Part shown: one piece after another, positions 25,003 through 36,175 of the stretch
How the letters are laid out: each line of letters starts with the position of its first letter
Position numbering within the stretch: the first letter of the stretch is position 1
Origin: Episyrphus balteatus
Lineage: Eukaryota > Arthropoda > Insecta > Diptera > Syrphidae
Assembly (NCBI RefSeq): GCF_945859705.1
Contig: NC_079134.1
Span: forward strand, 33,742,576-33,806,575
DNA length: 64,000 nucleotides
Reading direction: 5' to 3'
Translations under genes and position numbers: made by a program
Notes under the pieces: model-generated
What the model saw: only the letters and a program-made list of their open reading frames with translations
Databases searched by the model: none
Told to the model about the DNA's origin: nothing

Positions 25003-27229
25003 GTTGTGGGTGTTTATTGGAATTTATTGAAAAAGAAAGCATAAAATTATAAATTATAGGCTTTTTAGCGCTTTGCATTTAATGGAAAAAAAAAAATATA
25101 TCAGCATAAACACAGTGAATTTACATAAAATTTTGTTTCTTTCTTTTTTTTTCTCGCATAAAAAAAATAGCTAATCAGCATTTAAGACAAAAAAATAATT
25201 TTAAAAATCTATTGGTGTACTAATCATTAAAAATATAAACAAAACAACATAATATTGACTTTTCTTTCTTTTCAATTTAAAGAAAAGAGTATGGTAAATT
25301 ATTTTAAAATGAAGAAAGCACATCCGCGATTAATAAAAAAAACTTTTGACTCAACAGTAGCTTGATATTAGGCTCAATGGTAAATCTATAAGCATTGCAA
25401 AAAGTTCAATGGATCGGATGAAAGTATTGCACTTCAAAATGCTAGTTAGTTAGAAAAAATAACAAAAATTATTAAAATTAATTTTATTTTAAGTGGAGCT
25501 ATTGAATATAATTCAACCTTAAAGTTCAAGTACCTGGGCGAAACGCTTTGGAGCTGAGGTCACTTGAATTTTAAAATTGAATTTCGTAAGTATTAGGTGT
25601 GTTTTTTGGCAAAGATATTTGCAGGAGGATTTCCCCAAATATGTACCAACATTGAACATAGATTTTTTCAGTTTTGGGAATAAAATAATCGGGCTTATTT
25701 CGAATTCCATTTGTATCGGAAATTAGCTACGATTCCCGAAAAAAACAATTACGAAATCCGTCCGTAATGGAAAATTTCTGAAAAATCGTCACCACAATCG
25801 GATTTTGTGATTGTTTTTTTTCGGTAAATGTACATATGTAGAAATTTTCCAGTACGATGGAGTACGAGATAAGGCCGAATGTAATCAGAATCTATATTTT
25901 TAGGGGGGTGATTCTCAATACAGAACCAAGCTGTCTGTAAGGCAATCGTCACAAAAGGTCTCTTGACAATTGAAGCCTTGTCTTGCAAAACCAGATCCAC
26001 TTCTCTTTTCTTTTTTCAACGATGGCCTCTTTTCTACTTATTTATCAATCTTTGTCTAGTATCCACCGGTTATATTGACGCCCTATTTTTTATAATCAGT
26101 TAGCAAAATCCGTTCCGTATCGCATAAATTTGATGGCAAGATTTTTCCAGAAAGAATCATCTTCAACTGACTCTGCTTTATTTAAACCAATATTTTCAGT
26201 TCGATGCTGGAAGCATGTAGCTCCAACTGCAGATACGGAAACGGATAGCAAGTCAATAAAAAAGCAGCTTATGTTCAAAAAACAAACTTAAAATTTGTTT
26301 CTGTCCAGAAAATGAAATATGCCATTTGATTTCTGGTATAAAAACAAATTTTAGAAAAAAAATTTTGAAAACAGCCGTTTAAAAAAAAAAAACAATTTTG
26401 TAGATACTGTAAATAATTTTTTTTTAAACAGTTTAAAAAATTAAGATTAAAGGTCAATGAGGGCAAAACCAAGTAGATGCTGTCTTCAAAAAAAGGACAG
26501 TGGACAGTCATAACTTCTTCTTCCTTTTCTTGGCGCTGTTATGATCTCGATGTCGAGGGAATTACAACCATCCCACGTATCTGCTTCACACAAGTGATCC
26601 GTCTGATCGGCGGGCAAGCCTCCCGGTTTTGTATTGCTCCATTTATGAGGCCAACTGAATGCTGGTGTTTTTGCATTTGCTTGTACCAGGAGTTTTTAGG
26701 TCTACCTTTCTTTTAATTTCGTGTTGGACGCTATATGGTGATCCCTAATGCCGACTTTCCACCAGTCGATTTTAGCCGCACGATATGTCGCTTAAGTAGA
26801 CTAGGATTTTTCTATGGAGTCGAAAAGCTTCGCTCCACTGCGCGCCAAAGTACCTACATTCACGGTTTCACAATTGACTATTTGCGTTGGCAATTGCCAA
26901 CTTCATGCTTTCCTATTACATGTTCAAGACCACCATAAACCAATTAGGTTTTGGCTCGGATAAAATATTCAATTTGTGGCAAAAAGTGGTATGGGTGACC
27001 GCCAAAATAGGGTTCCGTAAAAAATTCTGCCCGCTGGGTGTTAGTGCAATGTACACCTGTTGACAAGAATTTAGCGCGCCGACTTGACTAATGTAAAATT
27101 CGACAACATCAAAAAGTTAACCTTCCATACTACCAGAAATTTACTTTTGAACTTTGGTTTAGTAGTTTGGTAAGTAAAAAAAAACAAGATCAAATGATTT
27201 ACTAGAAATTAGAGAAAGAAAAATATAAA
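25003..27229. other. Intergenic region between AsnRS and Rpb9, no gene recognised
   Basis: The two genes converge on this 2.2-kb spacer. The first part is AT-rich. A GC-richer block at about 26470-26940 has stop-broken frames on both strands and looks like an old transposon fragment or lost exon. I cannot assign it to a family. Confidence 0.5.
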
Positions 27230-27235
27230 TTTATT
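27230..27235 (-). terminator. Poly(A) signal of Rpb9
   Basis: AATAAA on the minus strand lies about 16 bases after the Rpb9 stop codon, implying a very short 3' UTR. This is seen directly; its use is inferred. Confidence 0.55.
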
Positions 27236-27250
27236 AATTTCATTTACATT

Positions 27251-27774
27251 CTATTCTGTCCATCTGTGAGTACAATTCTGATTCGTACAAACATAATAAA
27301 GTCTCATTTCTTCTTCAGCGCGTCGAGTTTGAGCTTGAAAGAATACAGCTTCGCGATGAGTACATTTTGGACAGGCGTGATCTTCGGTTCTTGGTAGAGT
27401 TGGATCCGATATAACATCGGGTACGATATGTGTCAATTCGCTATAATACAAGAAAAACAAAAAATCTACAATAATTTATTTGAAGAATTTATGACAAAAT
27501 TGTCTTACTCGATTTCGTGCATAATTTTGTTCACGTAAATGCAATTGGAATCGGCTTCTTGTTTGTAGTCACAATTTCTGCACGCATATAAAAGAATTTT
27601 ATTTTCTTTATCTTCTTTTGGATACAACATGTTATTGCTACAAATTCAAATAAAATATTTCATAAACTTAAAAGATTGTTAAAATAAAAAAGAATTGACA
27701 AACCATTCTTGACAAAATCGGATACCAACAAATCCGGGTCCTTCGTTGCCGCCAACTTCAAATGCTGCAGCCAT
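27251..27774 (-). CDS. RpII15: RNA polymerase II subunit 9 (Rpb9, 15-kDa subunit)
   Basis: Exons on the minus strand are 27774-27704, 27637-27509 and 27440-27251, giving 129 aa and a TAG stop. Rpb9 sits at the jaw and funnel of RNA polymerase II and supports start-site choice, fidelity and TFIIS-stimulated cleavage. Two zinc ribbons are complete: C21-x2-C24 with C43-x2-C46 (split across exons 1 and 2), and C90-x2-C93 with C118-x4-C123. The linker has the conserved DPTLPRT, and the TFIIS-like C-terminal ribbon has QTRRAEEE. Length equals the Drosophila protein as I recall it, and most of the sequence seems identical; the first about 10 residues differ. Introns are 66 and 68 bp. The ATG context is TATAATGGC. 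Nothing is unusual. Confidence 0.96.
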
Positions 27775-28050
27775 TATAAATTAGGTACTTGAAATTTGGC
27801 TATTGTTAAGTTTGAAAAAAATAACTTTTAATATCAAGTTTGTGCTTCCTTTATTTTTAAATTAATAAAAATATTTGTTAAAACAAGGAAAAAGCGCAAC
27901 GAAAACAAATTAGAAAACCACACAAATTCGATTTCTCTAGCCGGTAGCCTCTTGTGACAGTTCCATATGACAGCTGGAGCTAGTAGCCAAAAAAATGTAC
28001 AAGATTATTATTAAAAATAAAAGGTTACCAGACTACCGAAAATTTAATAG

Positions 28051-28190
28051 CCCCGTTCCATTGGAGGTGGTAGTTTACTCATGAGTAGATTGTTTGCTTT
28101 TTCCATGCCATCTGGCGGATTTATTTTTTGAATATCCCACGTTTAGTATGCTTTTCAACTAAGTTCATGTTAATTAGTATTTTTTACTTG
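28051..28190. mobile_element. Partial MITE (GGAGGTGGTAG family) joined to another dispersed repeat
   Basis: 28051-28095 has one end, GTTCCATTGGAGGTGGTAG, and TTTACTCATGAGTAGAT of the family seen complete at 52622-53289. No matching second end follows. From about 28105, CCATGCCATCTGG, GAATATCCC and AACTAAGTTCATGTTAATT match about 44640-44735 in the opposite orientation. Confidence 0.55.
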
Positions 28191-28925
28191 CGATATATGT
28201 ATGTAGGTACTGTAGGGCAAGTTAAGGATTCGTAAAACTCGATATAAATATCGGACATGACATTACGATGATGGAGAATGCCAAAAAAGTTGGTCTGGCA
28301 ATTTTATCTGGAGAAGTAATTTTCTTCAAACTTGGTAGTTAACAGTTTTAGGTGATTCCCTTGAGTAAAAATTTAAATTTATTTTCTTAGAGTCAAAACA
28401 AACGGTACTACCCATATTACGAAAATAGAATTTCTAATTTTTGTTCAAAAATGGCTCTAACGATTTTGATTAAAATTTTTCTGTGTAATGTTACAGATCC
28501 AACTTTTGAAATAAAAAAATATTTTTTGAACCGTTATTAACGGTACCTGCCATAGAACCGTTTTTTTTTTTTGGTTGCTGAATAGCTCTTACACGACTGA
28601 CCCGATTTTGACGAATTTTTTTTGTAAAAGCGTTTAAGTAATATGCTTAAAAATTTTTTTAATTTTCAAAAACACCATTTTGGATTCTTATAAAATAATT
28701 CAATTTTTGTTTAAATCAATTTTTTTAGGAACGGGTTAATGAAAAATTTAAAAATGTTCTTTTAAGTGTAAATTAATTTTTTTTTCAAAATGGCATACCA
28801 ACTTTTTTTGAAAAATGTTAAAAAATTTGTATAAAAAAATATTTAAAAAAAAATATTTTTTTCTAAAAACTCCTTTTTATGCAAGAAATCATATGGCATA
28901 CTTCGTTATGTGATCAAAACCATTT
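28191..28925. repeat. Dispersed repeat region related to 4360-4680
   Basis: About 28310-28600 matches 4360-4680 in inverted orientation (see that entry). The DNA on to 28920 is AT-rich with poly-A/T runs. No coding frame is visible. Confidence 0.45.
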
Positions 28926-29449
28926 AAAGCGTGCGACTCAGTCGTGCATTTTTTTTTTTTTGTTTTGCACATGCAGTATTAAAAGGGAAGCAGTTCGCAC
29001 TGTTTTCTAAAAGGGAAAGACCTTCTTTGAAGTAGGTAAAACCTATATTTATTTTTATTTCTTTCTTATATTGAAATTCATTTTTAAGTTCTGAAACAAA
29101 ATGCACGATTTTTTTTTGCTTAGCCAGCTCACAAGGGTAGCCTTGCCCTGGACTAGTGAACTAGTTCGATAAATTTCGTACAGCCTGAAATTGGATCCGA
29201 AAAAAGTTTTAAGGCAGCATCAATATGTAAACTTATAATTGCATCGAGCGATGAAATACACACTAGAAACTAGATCCTCGAAAACAAATTCATTTTAATT
29301 TAAAATAAGATGAATTAAATTCTTTTAAACTAGCACATTCGATTAAGACAAAAATCATCTTGATGTTTTTAGCATGTCGATTTTGAAGATACTAAAACAT
29401 GGTAGATTCCGTTCTCATTTGCGAACGTGGGCAATCAAAAACTGAATAA

Positions 29450-30175
29450 GGGCCTCAACCCATAGAATTCGTTGCGTCCGTTCCGTCGAAGTTTTCAACT
29501 GACAGCTCGATAAAATACACACGTTCTTCTGGGAAGCGACCCATAAGCGACGGATCGGGCGGCGACGGACGGATTCGACGGAAGAAGTAGCCCAACTTTC
29601 CACTTTTTCATCCGTCGTATTCTTTGACATTGCATGGTTGTCAACAATAGATCAGTTCGATTTTCTGTTTCTGAGTGCACACCGGGGAATTTCAGGACTA
29701 AGAACTGTGTTCTTTTCTTCTCCGATTTTAAGAATTGTAAACTTTAATTGTTTATTTGTGAAGAAAATGTAATAAAAGTTAAATTTAATGATATATCTTA
29801 TAAATTATATCAATTAAATACTAAAATTCTGTTGTAGAGTTCAATTTTACTATGCCAAAGTCATATCTACAAATGAGAATCTGTTAGTAAAAATTGTTTT
29901 TAACTGAAGAGCAAGTTCCTACATGAAATCTAGTGGCGCATTTTATTTTATTAGAAAAAAGAACAACAATAATAGTTAAAAATTTCTTGCATCAGAACTT
30001 CCTTAGTGCACATTCAGCGATAAAATATCGAACACACCTCGGAATTTGAAGTGAGCTGTCAAAAAAGCAATCCGTCGTACGACGTATTCTATGGGTCACC
30101 CCTTTCTGTCCCATCCTTTAACTTCAACGGATGGATTGACGGAACGGACGCAACGGATTCTATGGGTTGGGGCCT
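29450..30175. mobile_element. PIF/Harbinger-like MITE, TAA target site
   Basis: The left end is GGGCCTCAACCCATAGAAT. The right end inverted reads AGGCCCCAACCCATAGAAT and then pairs on through CGTTGCGTCCGTTCCGTC. It is flanked by TAA at 29447-29449 and 30176-30178. Subterminal GTCCGTCG/CGACGGA repeats occur on both sides. There is no transposase. Frames in it on the minus strand are repeat translations. Confidence 0.82.
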
Positions 30176-30209
30176 TAACTGATGTTGCTTTTAAATCGCT
30201 ATTTTAACC

Positions 30210-30447
30210 CATAAACAAAAAATACCAAGACTGGAAACTTGGCGGTCAACTGACGTTTGCCTACAAGCTGCGAGGTGTGGTGAATGTCTGTGTTCGTGTC
30301 CGATGTGTGGTGAATGTCGTGAATCTATAAATGTGTGCGTGTTAACGTCATTTACCAATGTGGTGGCTTTCACATATATTCACAGACAACACTGTACACA
30401 ACAGGGTTTTGGGGGGAAAGACGTACGAAAGTTTCCAGTCTTGGTAT
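30210..30447. mobile_element. MITE of the ACCAAGACTGG family, copy 1
   Basis: The left end is CATAAACAAAAAATACCAAG. The right end keeps the inverted CCAGTCTTGGTAT but is cut short of the terminal TTTATG. The interior (GGTGTGGTGAATGTC, GTGTGCGTGTTAACGT) matches 50261-50535 in the opposite orientation. That copy has both ends and an 8-bp target duplication. Confidence 0.65.
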
Positions 30448-30880
30448 TTTTGAAGTGAAAACTTCTTTAGTATCGTAGTGATTTGAAACAAGATGAAACG
30501 AAAACGCGACACGACTTCAACTTGTTATAACTTTTTTGTTTTTTTAAAATTTGTAATGTAGATAGGTAATTAAATAAATTATAATTGTACAAAATTTCAA
30601 TTAATTTCATATTCAAAATTCGGAGACAACGGTAAAAAGATGTTCTTTTCCAACACACGTTATCTATCTAGTGCACATACAATTTTGATTTAACTTTAAT
30701 ACGCATGCTGATAACATAACCTTTAATTTGATATATCACACATAACGTTACGTGCTCTACAAGTTACACAATCTTAAATTTAAAAATACCTCAAAACACC
30801 TGTGGAGATCTGTTGGCGTTGACCAGCTACCAGTGTAGGAAGTACCGTAATCTCAGTCTGGAAATTCGACATGGTTGACT

Positions 30881-31440
30881 TTAAAAAATTCTAACTTCTC
30901 TTGTAGACATCTTTGAAATAAGATTTATACGTCATTATACAAGGTGAAACAATAAGCTTTCACATGGTATAAAATTTTTTATAGATTGTCAAACAAAAAA
31001 ATTGATTTAATAGCATGAAAACATAAAAATAAATGTTTTTTTTTGCTTTTTGGATGAAATTTCATCGAGTTTAAAAAATTCTAGCTCTTTTTGTAGATGT
31101 CTCATACACCTGATCGATATATATATTTTGAGCTAAGACAATAGGCTCTCAGATGGTGTAAAAATTTGTATAGGTTGTTAGGGAAAAAAATGGATTTAAT
31201 AGTAAGAGAAGATAAAAATACGTGTTTTTTCGCTTTTTTTGATGGAAATTGATCGGTTCAAAAAATTCTAGCTCTTTTTGTAGATGTCTCATAGACTTGA
31301 TCGATATATATATTTTGAGCTAAGATAATAAGCTTTCAGATGATATAAATTTTATCTAGGTTGTCATATAAAAAAACATGGATTTGAAGGTGATAGAATA
31401 AAAATAGGTAGATTTTTTCTATTTTATTTTTTTTTTTTTT
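30881..31440 (+). repeat. Tandem satellite-like repeat, about 190-bp unit, three copies
   Basis: Units begin with TTAAAAAATTCTA(A/G)C at 30881, 31071 and about 31258 (spacing 190 and 187). Each continues with TTTTGTAGATGTCTCAT and a downstream ATAGGTTGT-type run. Units 2 and 3 are more alike than unit 1. The last unit decays into a poly-T tract. No protein is encoded. Confidence 0.7.
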
Positions 31441-33984
31441 TGCAAGAAAAATGATTTTTTAAGGTTTCACTTCTACCACGTGTGAATTGCACACATGATT
31501 TTTTTTTGTTTATGTTTTAACCTATAAACTCTCATATCTCAAAATTTATTACCAGGATATCCAAGGACCCTATTAAATATTGAAAATATTGGTACCCATC
31601 TTACCTTCTTCGATAAACATTTTTAAAAATTCCAACGAACCAAAATATTTTTTAACATTCTGTATATTTGAAGGCTAGATATGGTCATTGGCGAATGCTG
31701 TGATTTGGAGTCCAAATATGAGTATAGTTCAAATATGTTACGAAAATCTTAAATCCCAACCTGGCGACCGACGCACGCCAGGGCCCCGACTGGAGTAAAT
31801 ACAAAGAAGGAAACTTATTACAAAAAAAAGTAACGAAGCAAAAAGATAAGATATATGATATCAGTCACTTCGGACACAAGAGAGAAATTTATTATATTCT
31901 TCAGTGTAATGCATAATTCATTGAAAAAAATATCACCTCAGGGGCCCCAACAAAATATATTACTTTTTTGAATGAAAAATTAAATATGTACCTGCATAAT
32001 CTTAGCAACCATCAAATAATACATAAATAATACATTAGATTAGGAGCCACCCCCCCAAAAAAAAGTATGGCGTATACGTACTTTTTTCATTTTTTCTTAT
32101 TTGATTTGTACATATATCAAAGGGTTCCCAAGCATCAAAGCAGCCTAAAATTTAGTCCCAGCAACTCAACGTACGCCTCTGATTATCACCACTAAAATAA
32201 CGCCCCTCTTGTCTTTCTTATCACTTTTAGCCCCCTTCATAGACCTGTATTCTCCAAGCGCTCACAACTTAAAGGTAAGCGTTAAGTTTTCGGAGTTATT
32301 TTCTGAGTTTCTTCCTTGGAGTTAGCGATCATATCTTAAAATGCCGATCATTTATGTAAATACCTAAAAACTTTGAAATGCCCAAATGCGGCCCTGATTA
32401 TTGATATTAGAAAGGATCGTAGTTTAAGTTATAAGATCTTGCATTAGACTTTGCTGGCCTGCAGGTAAGGATCAATTTCCCTCATAACCTTATACCTGTT
32501 ATACAAATTTACGTTCTCAAAAATTGAAGGGACGATCGAAAAATATGCGTGTGTACTCGATATAATGACTGTTTACAGTCTGATTGGGAATTCAGAAAAC
32601 TCAAATCGATATGGCGAATGGCGATATGGGTGCGTCTGCCATCACTTCAGCTTGCTGTCGCTATACGTGTTCTGATTATTTTGTTATCATAATTATTTTA
32701 TTTTTAGTCCACCACAAGCACCAAACCTATACTCGGATGCACACATGGTGGGGGGGAAGTGAATAGGGGATTGGGGATTCTGATGCGGCATACATTCATC
32801 CGCTTTTGTGATGTCTGTATACAAGATCGCTTGCATTTTATTTTTGGGGCCAGAAAGATCGCACTGCCGCTGCTGTTGCAAAAATCAGCTTGCAACCGGT
32901 TTACACGGCGAGTTCGATGTACCATCAGCTCTAGCTGCGGCTGAGTGTTACTTGAGATTGGGACAACTTGACAAAAAAGCGGAAAGGGACGCAACAGGCG
33001 CAGCACAACCAACGGCCAATGCTTTTATTTCTGGTTTATTGAAAATAATTTTTGTTTTGTTGGTCTTTTGTTTGTTGTTGTTCTTGTTTTTGTGTGCTGC
33101 TCCAACAGATGCATCGAGCTGGTTCGGTTGAACGTTTTGTATGTTTTTTTTTGTGTTTTGATATTATTAAAGATTTTTTTATTTTTTCTTATTTATTTTG
33201 AAAAATAAAAAGAAATTACATCGACAAGGAGATTTAAAAGAAAAGTTTTTTGCAGCAGATGTTGTGCTGATATTTTTGCTTTGATGGCCTACCATTTCTG
33301 GGCACTTGGTTGAATGAGGATTTGCAGAGGACAATAGTGCGTCTAATGGTGACCCTTGAATGATATTTTATACTCGATTGGGTGGATTTGTTAGGTGTAA
33401 CCTTGAAATTAAGGCTCCTCCAAGGAGAATAAAATCCTTGGCATTCAATTTAGTAGTGAATCTCCCTGCCTTCCGATATTATATTCCTCGCTGATGGGGA
33501 TTCAAAAAAAAACTATACAAGTTGACTATTTTGCTGTTCCTTTGCACTCCTTTTGTTTTTATTTGCTCATGAGGATGGAGTCCGTCCATTTAGCCAACAA
33601 CTTACAGAATTTCCATTGAGACGTTTTGAATTTTTTCTTTTCTTCTCTTCGCTGTTTAGTAAAGGTATCCATATGAAGCTGAATAAAAAGAGAAAAACTC
33701 TGAAAAGATCATATTCGAGAATCGAGACGATCATTTTTAGTTTTATTTTGGCATCAAAAGAAGGCATGCCTAAACATAAAGTAAGATTATTTGGAAGTCC
33801 CCATCAGAGTATGAGTATTGAAAAAGAAAAAAAGGAGTTTCGATGAATATGTGGCAAGAAATTAATGCTTTTCATTGGGGCATATTCATAGTCGTTTTTA
33901 GGCCCCAGTTTATCTTAGACTGGGGTTTATCCAATGAATTGGAAAATTTTTAAAAGTAAAAAATGTTTGTATAATTTTTTTAAA
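31441..33984. other. Unassigned region, no gene recognised
   Basis: This is AT-rich DNA with a less AT-rich patch at about 32580-33130, where several overlapping frames of 60-107 codons occur on both strands. None resembles a family I know or has neighbouring exons I can join. It may be old transposon DNA or a non-coding exon of an unseen gene. Confidence 0.4.
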
Positions 33985-34260
33985 TTTTGACCTCGAATAT
34001 CTTTAGAATGGTTAGATTAATGAAAAAAGTTAATTAGACCTTTTTTGGGGAACAATCTATTTCCTACAAGAATATGTCTTGCGCGTTTGATTATTATAAT
34101 TTTTCAATTTGTTACAAGATTAAGAACAAAAACAAATTTTTAAAGATTTTCTCGATTTTCCGATCCCAAATATCTTTTAAACGGTTAGATAAACGAAAAA
34201 AGTTTATGAGGCCTTTTTTGTATAACGTTCAATTACCTACAAGAATATGCAAAGAAATTT
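33985..34260 (+). repeat. Diverged tandem pair, about 173-bp spacing
   Basis: AATATCTTT-AGAATGGTTAGAT ... CCTACAAGAATATG at about 33998-34076 recurs as AATATCTTTTAAACGGTTAGAT ... CCTACAAGAATATG at about 34168-34249. It is similar in style to the AT-rich satellite at 30881 but a different sequence. Confidence 0.5.
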
Positions 34261-34669
34261 GCTAAAAAGTCAATTAATAAAACATGATTTTTTTTGTAGA
34301 AGCTTGATGTAAAAATGAAAAATTGCGAAGCGGAGGACCTTCCCATTAATATAAAGAGCTCATATTTGGTGTGCACATTCTAGAGGTATCTAGCAATCGA
34401 TTTTTCGGAGTACAAAATGAAAAAAAAAAAAAAAAATCGATTTTTTTGACCCACCCTAGTGTTCATATGAACTAAGCGAAAAATTTCAATATCTCGAAAA
34501 ATAACAGAGCAACAAAACTAAAATTCACCTAAAAAACACAGGAGCCAAAAACCAAGTCAAATAAAAAATTTGGCAGATATGTGTCAAGTTATTTTGTTTT
34601 TGCTCTCTAATAACATAAACATTATTTCAAATACCTTATTTCAAATCATCGAGTTTTACGGTTTTGACT

Positions 34670-35610
34670 TTTAAACGTCCATATCTCGAGTAGATTTTTT
34701 ACATTTTCGGTTTTTATGTGTGACTTGTACAATTTAACAATATCTATCGATTCCAGTATCAATCTTTTTTCTACCACGTTTTGTTAAGGAAATAGCTTTT
34801 TGACCTTTTTCTAAATTTACCTCAGTTTCCCCTTCTAAAATATCAAATTTTTAAAAATCCTGAATACTCATGTTTTTTAATTTAATTTTCTCTGACATAA
34901 TTTTTTTTACACCTCTAACACTTATCATATCTTTGCCACCGGGTAAAAAGGGGTTAAGTCACAAAATTGCACTTTTCTGGTTTCGATGATTAATGAAGAA
35001 TAACCTCTTTTTTCTCTTTTATTTGGTATCAAAAATATAAATTCATAACAACTCTTTCCTATAAAAATAAGACGATCAATGCTCAAACATTCATCGATTA
35101 GCTCAACTTTGCATTTTCTGGCAAACTATCGTTTATGACTTAACCCCTTTGTACCTTGAGGCAAAGATATATGCAGGGTGGCGTTGTCGAAAAAACTCAA
35201 AAAATGAATTTTAAAAAAATTATTTAAAAAATCTTTCATTCTGCTTTTTGGTGAATTATTTCTCCAATTTCGAATTTGAGTGTGATGACTTTAAAAAGAC
35301 TATATCTTGAGGTGTAGATTTTATATATTTTTTATTCGTAAGTGTTGCTTTCATATATTTATAATATCTATCGATTCCAATTTCAATTTTATTTCTTTTG
35401 CTTAGGGCCAATTTTTCAATAGTTAGATAAACCTTAGTTAGAGCTTATTCCTAGGAATAAAATTTTTTTTTATATTGACATTTATTCCTCTGATAGTCTA
35501 ACTGACGATTGAAAAATCAGGGCTTAGAAAATAGATTTTTGCCCTTTTTCTAAATTCACCTTTGTTTAACCTACTCAAACTTCAAATTTGAAAAATTTAA
35601 ATTTTCAAAT
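34670..35610 (+). repeat. Direct repeat pair (about 34670-34860 and 35295-35610)
   Basis: Both units contain AATATCTATCGATTCCA(G/A)T and a CCTTTTTCTAAATT(T/C)ACCT block, about 620 bp apart. The second unit is longer because the 119-bp MITE 35405-35523 is inserted in it. The first unit shows the uninterrupted site, GTTAAGGAAATAG, with a single TTA at 34784-34786. Confidence 0.6.
35405..35523. mobile_element. 119-bp MITE, TTA target site
   Basis: The left end is GGGCCAATTTTTCAATAGTT and the right end has the inverted ATTGAAAAATCAGGGC. It is flanked by TTA at 35402-35404 and 35524-35526. The empty site in the sister repeat at 34784 has one TTA, which confirms the duplication. It is of the same family as 7249-7637. 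Confidence 0.82.
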
Positions 35611-36081
35611 TAAAATTCCTATGACATATTATTTATTTTTAGAACTCTTAGACTTGCCATATAAGCAGGGACGCGTATTCAAAAATACGCAAAAATAAAC
35701 TTTAAGGCTTGGCAACCCTATGCCTTAACAGGATATCGCTAGGCAACCCATGTACAATTTATTTCCTTAGACACTACCTTTCAGAAAATATTACTCTCAA
35801 CTGGTATAACGATGGGGGTAGGTCGTCCTATGGCGGGATCTCCTACTATAACTTATTAGCAACAAATAAGTATCAAAATATGGACCTAGTTTGGATTCGA
35901 TCCAGCATGGGTGCTGCGCTAAGTTCATACGAACTGACTGAAAAATTTCAATAACTCGAAAACTAACAGAGCAAAGAAATTGCCGTAACTATTTAGCAAC
36001 AAAATATGGACTTATGTAGTTTGGATTCGTTCCAGGGGGGGGGTGCTCCTCTAAGTTCATACTTCCTATGTAAATTCCTGC

Positions 36082-36098
36082 AAAAAAAATTAAAAAAA
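36082..36098 (-). terminator. Pol III terminator of tRNA-Gly
   Basis: On the minus strand a run of seven T (36098-36092) starts 7 bases after the tRNA 3' end and is followed by a run of eight T (36089-36082). This is a normal, strong Pol III stop. Confidence 0.8.
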
Positions 36099-36104
36099 GT
36101 AATT

Positions 36105-36175
36105 TGCATCGGCCGGGAATCGAACCCGGGCCGCCCGCGTGGCAGGCGAGCATTCTACCACTGAACCACCGATGC
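36105..36175 (-). tRNA. tRNA-Gly-GCC: tRNA-Gly, anticodon GCC
   Basis: A 71-nt intact tRNA gene on the minus strand. The acceptor stem GCATCGG pairs with CCGATGC, and the discriminator is A. The anticodon loop CTGCCAC gives GCC (plus-strand 36141-36143), on a stem CTCGC/GCGGG with one G-U pair. The A box TGGTTCAGTGG is at 36168-36158 and the B box GGTTCGATTCC at 36126-36116. Both are the binding sites of TFIIIC, one of whose subunits is encoded at 5878-10313. No intron and no encoded CCA, as expected in animals. Confidence 0.97.

Noticed and set aside
32808..33131. 107-codon frame with a hydrophobic C-terminal segment
   Set aside because: Isolated, overlapped by frames on both strands, with no family match or joining exons. 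Not enough for a gene call.
36082..36175. Degenerate or pseudogene tRNA
   Set aside because: All stems pair, A and B boxes are intact and a T-run terminator follows, so it is called a normal gene.
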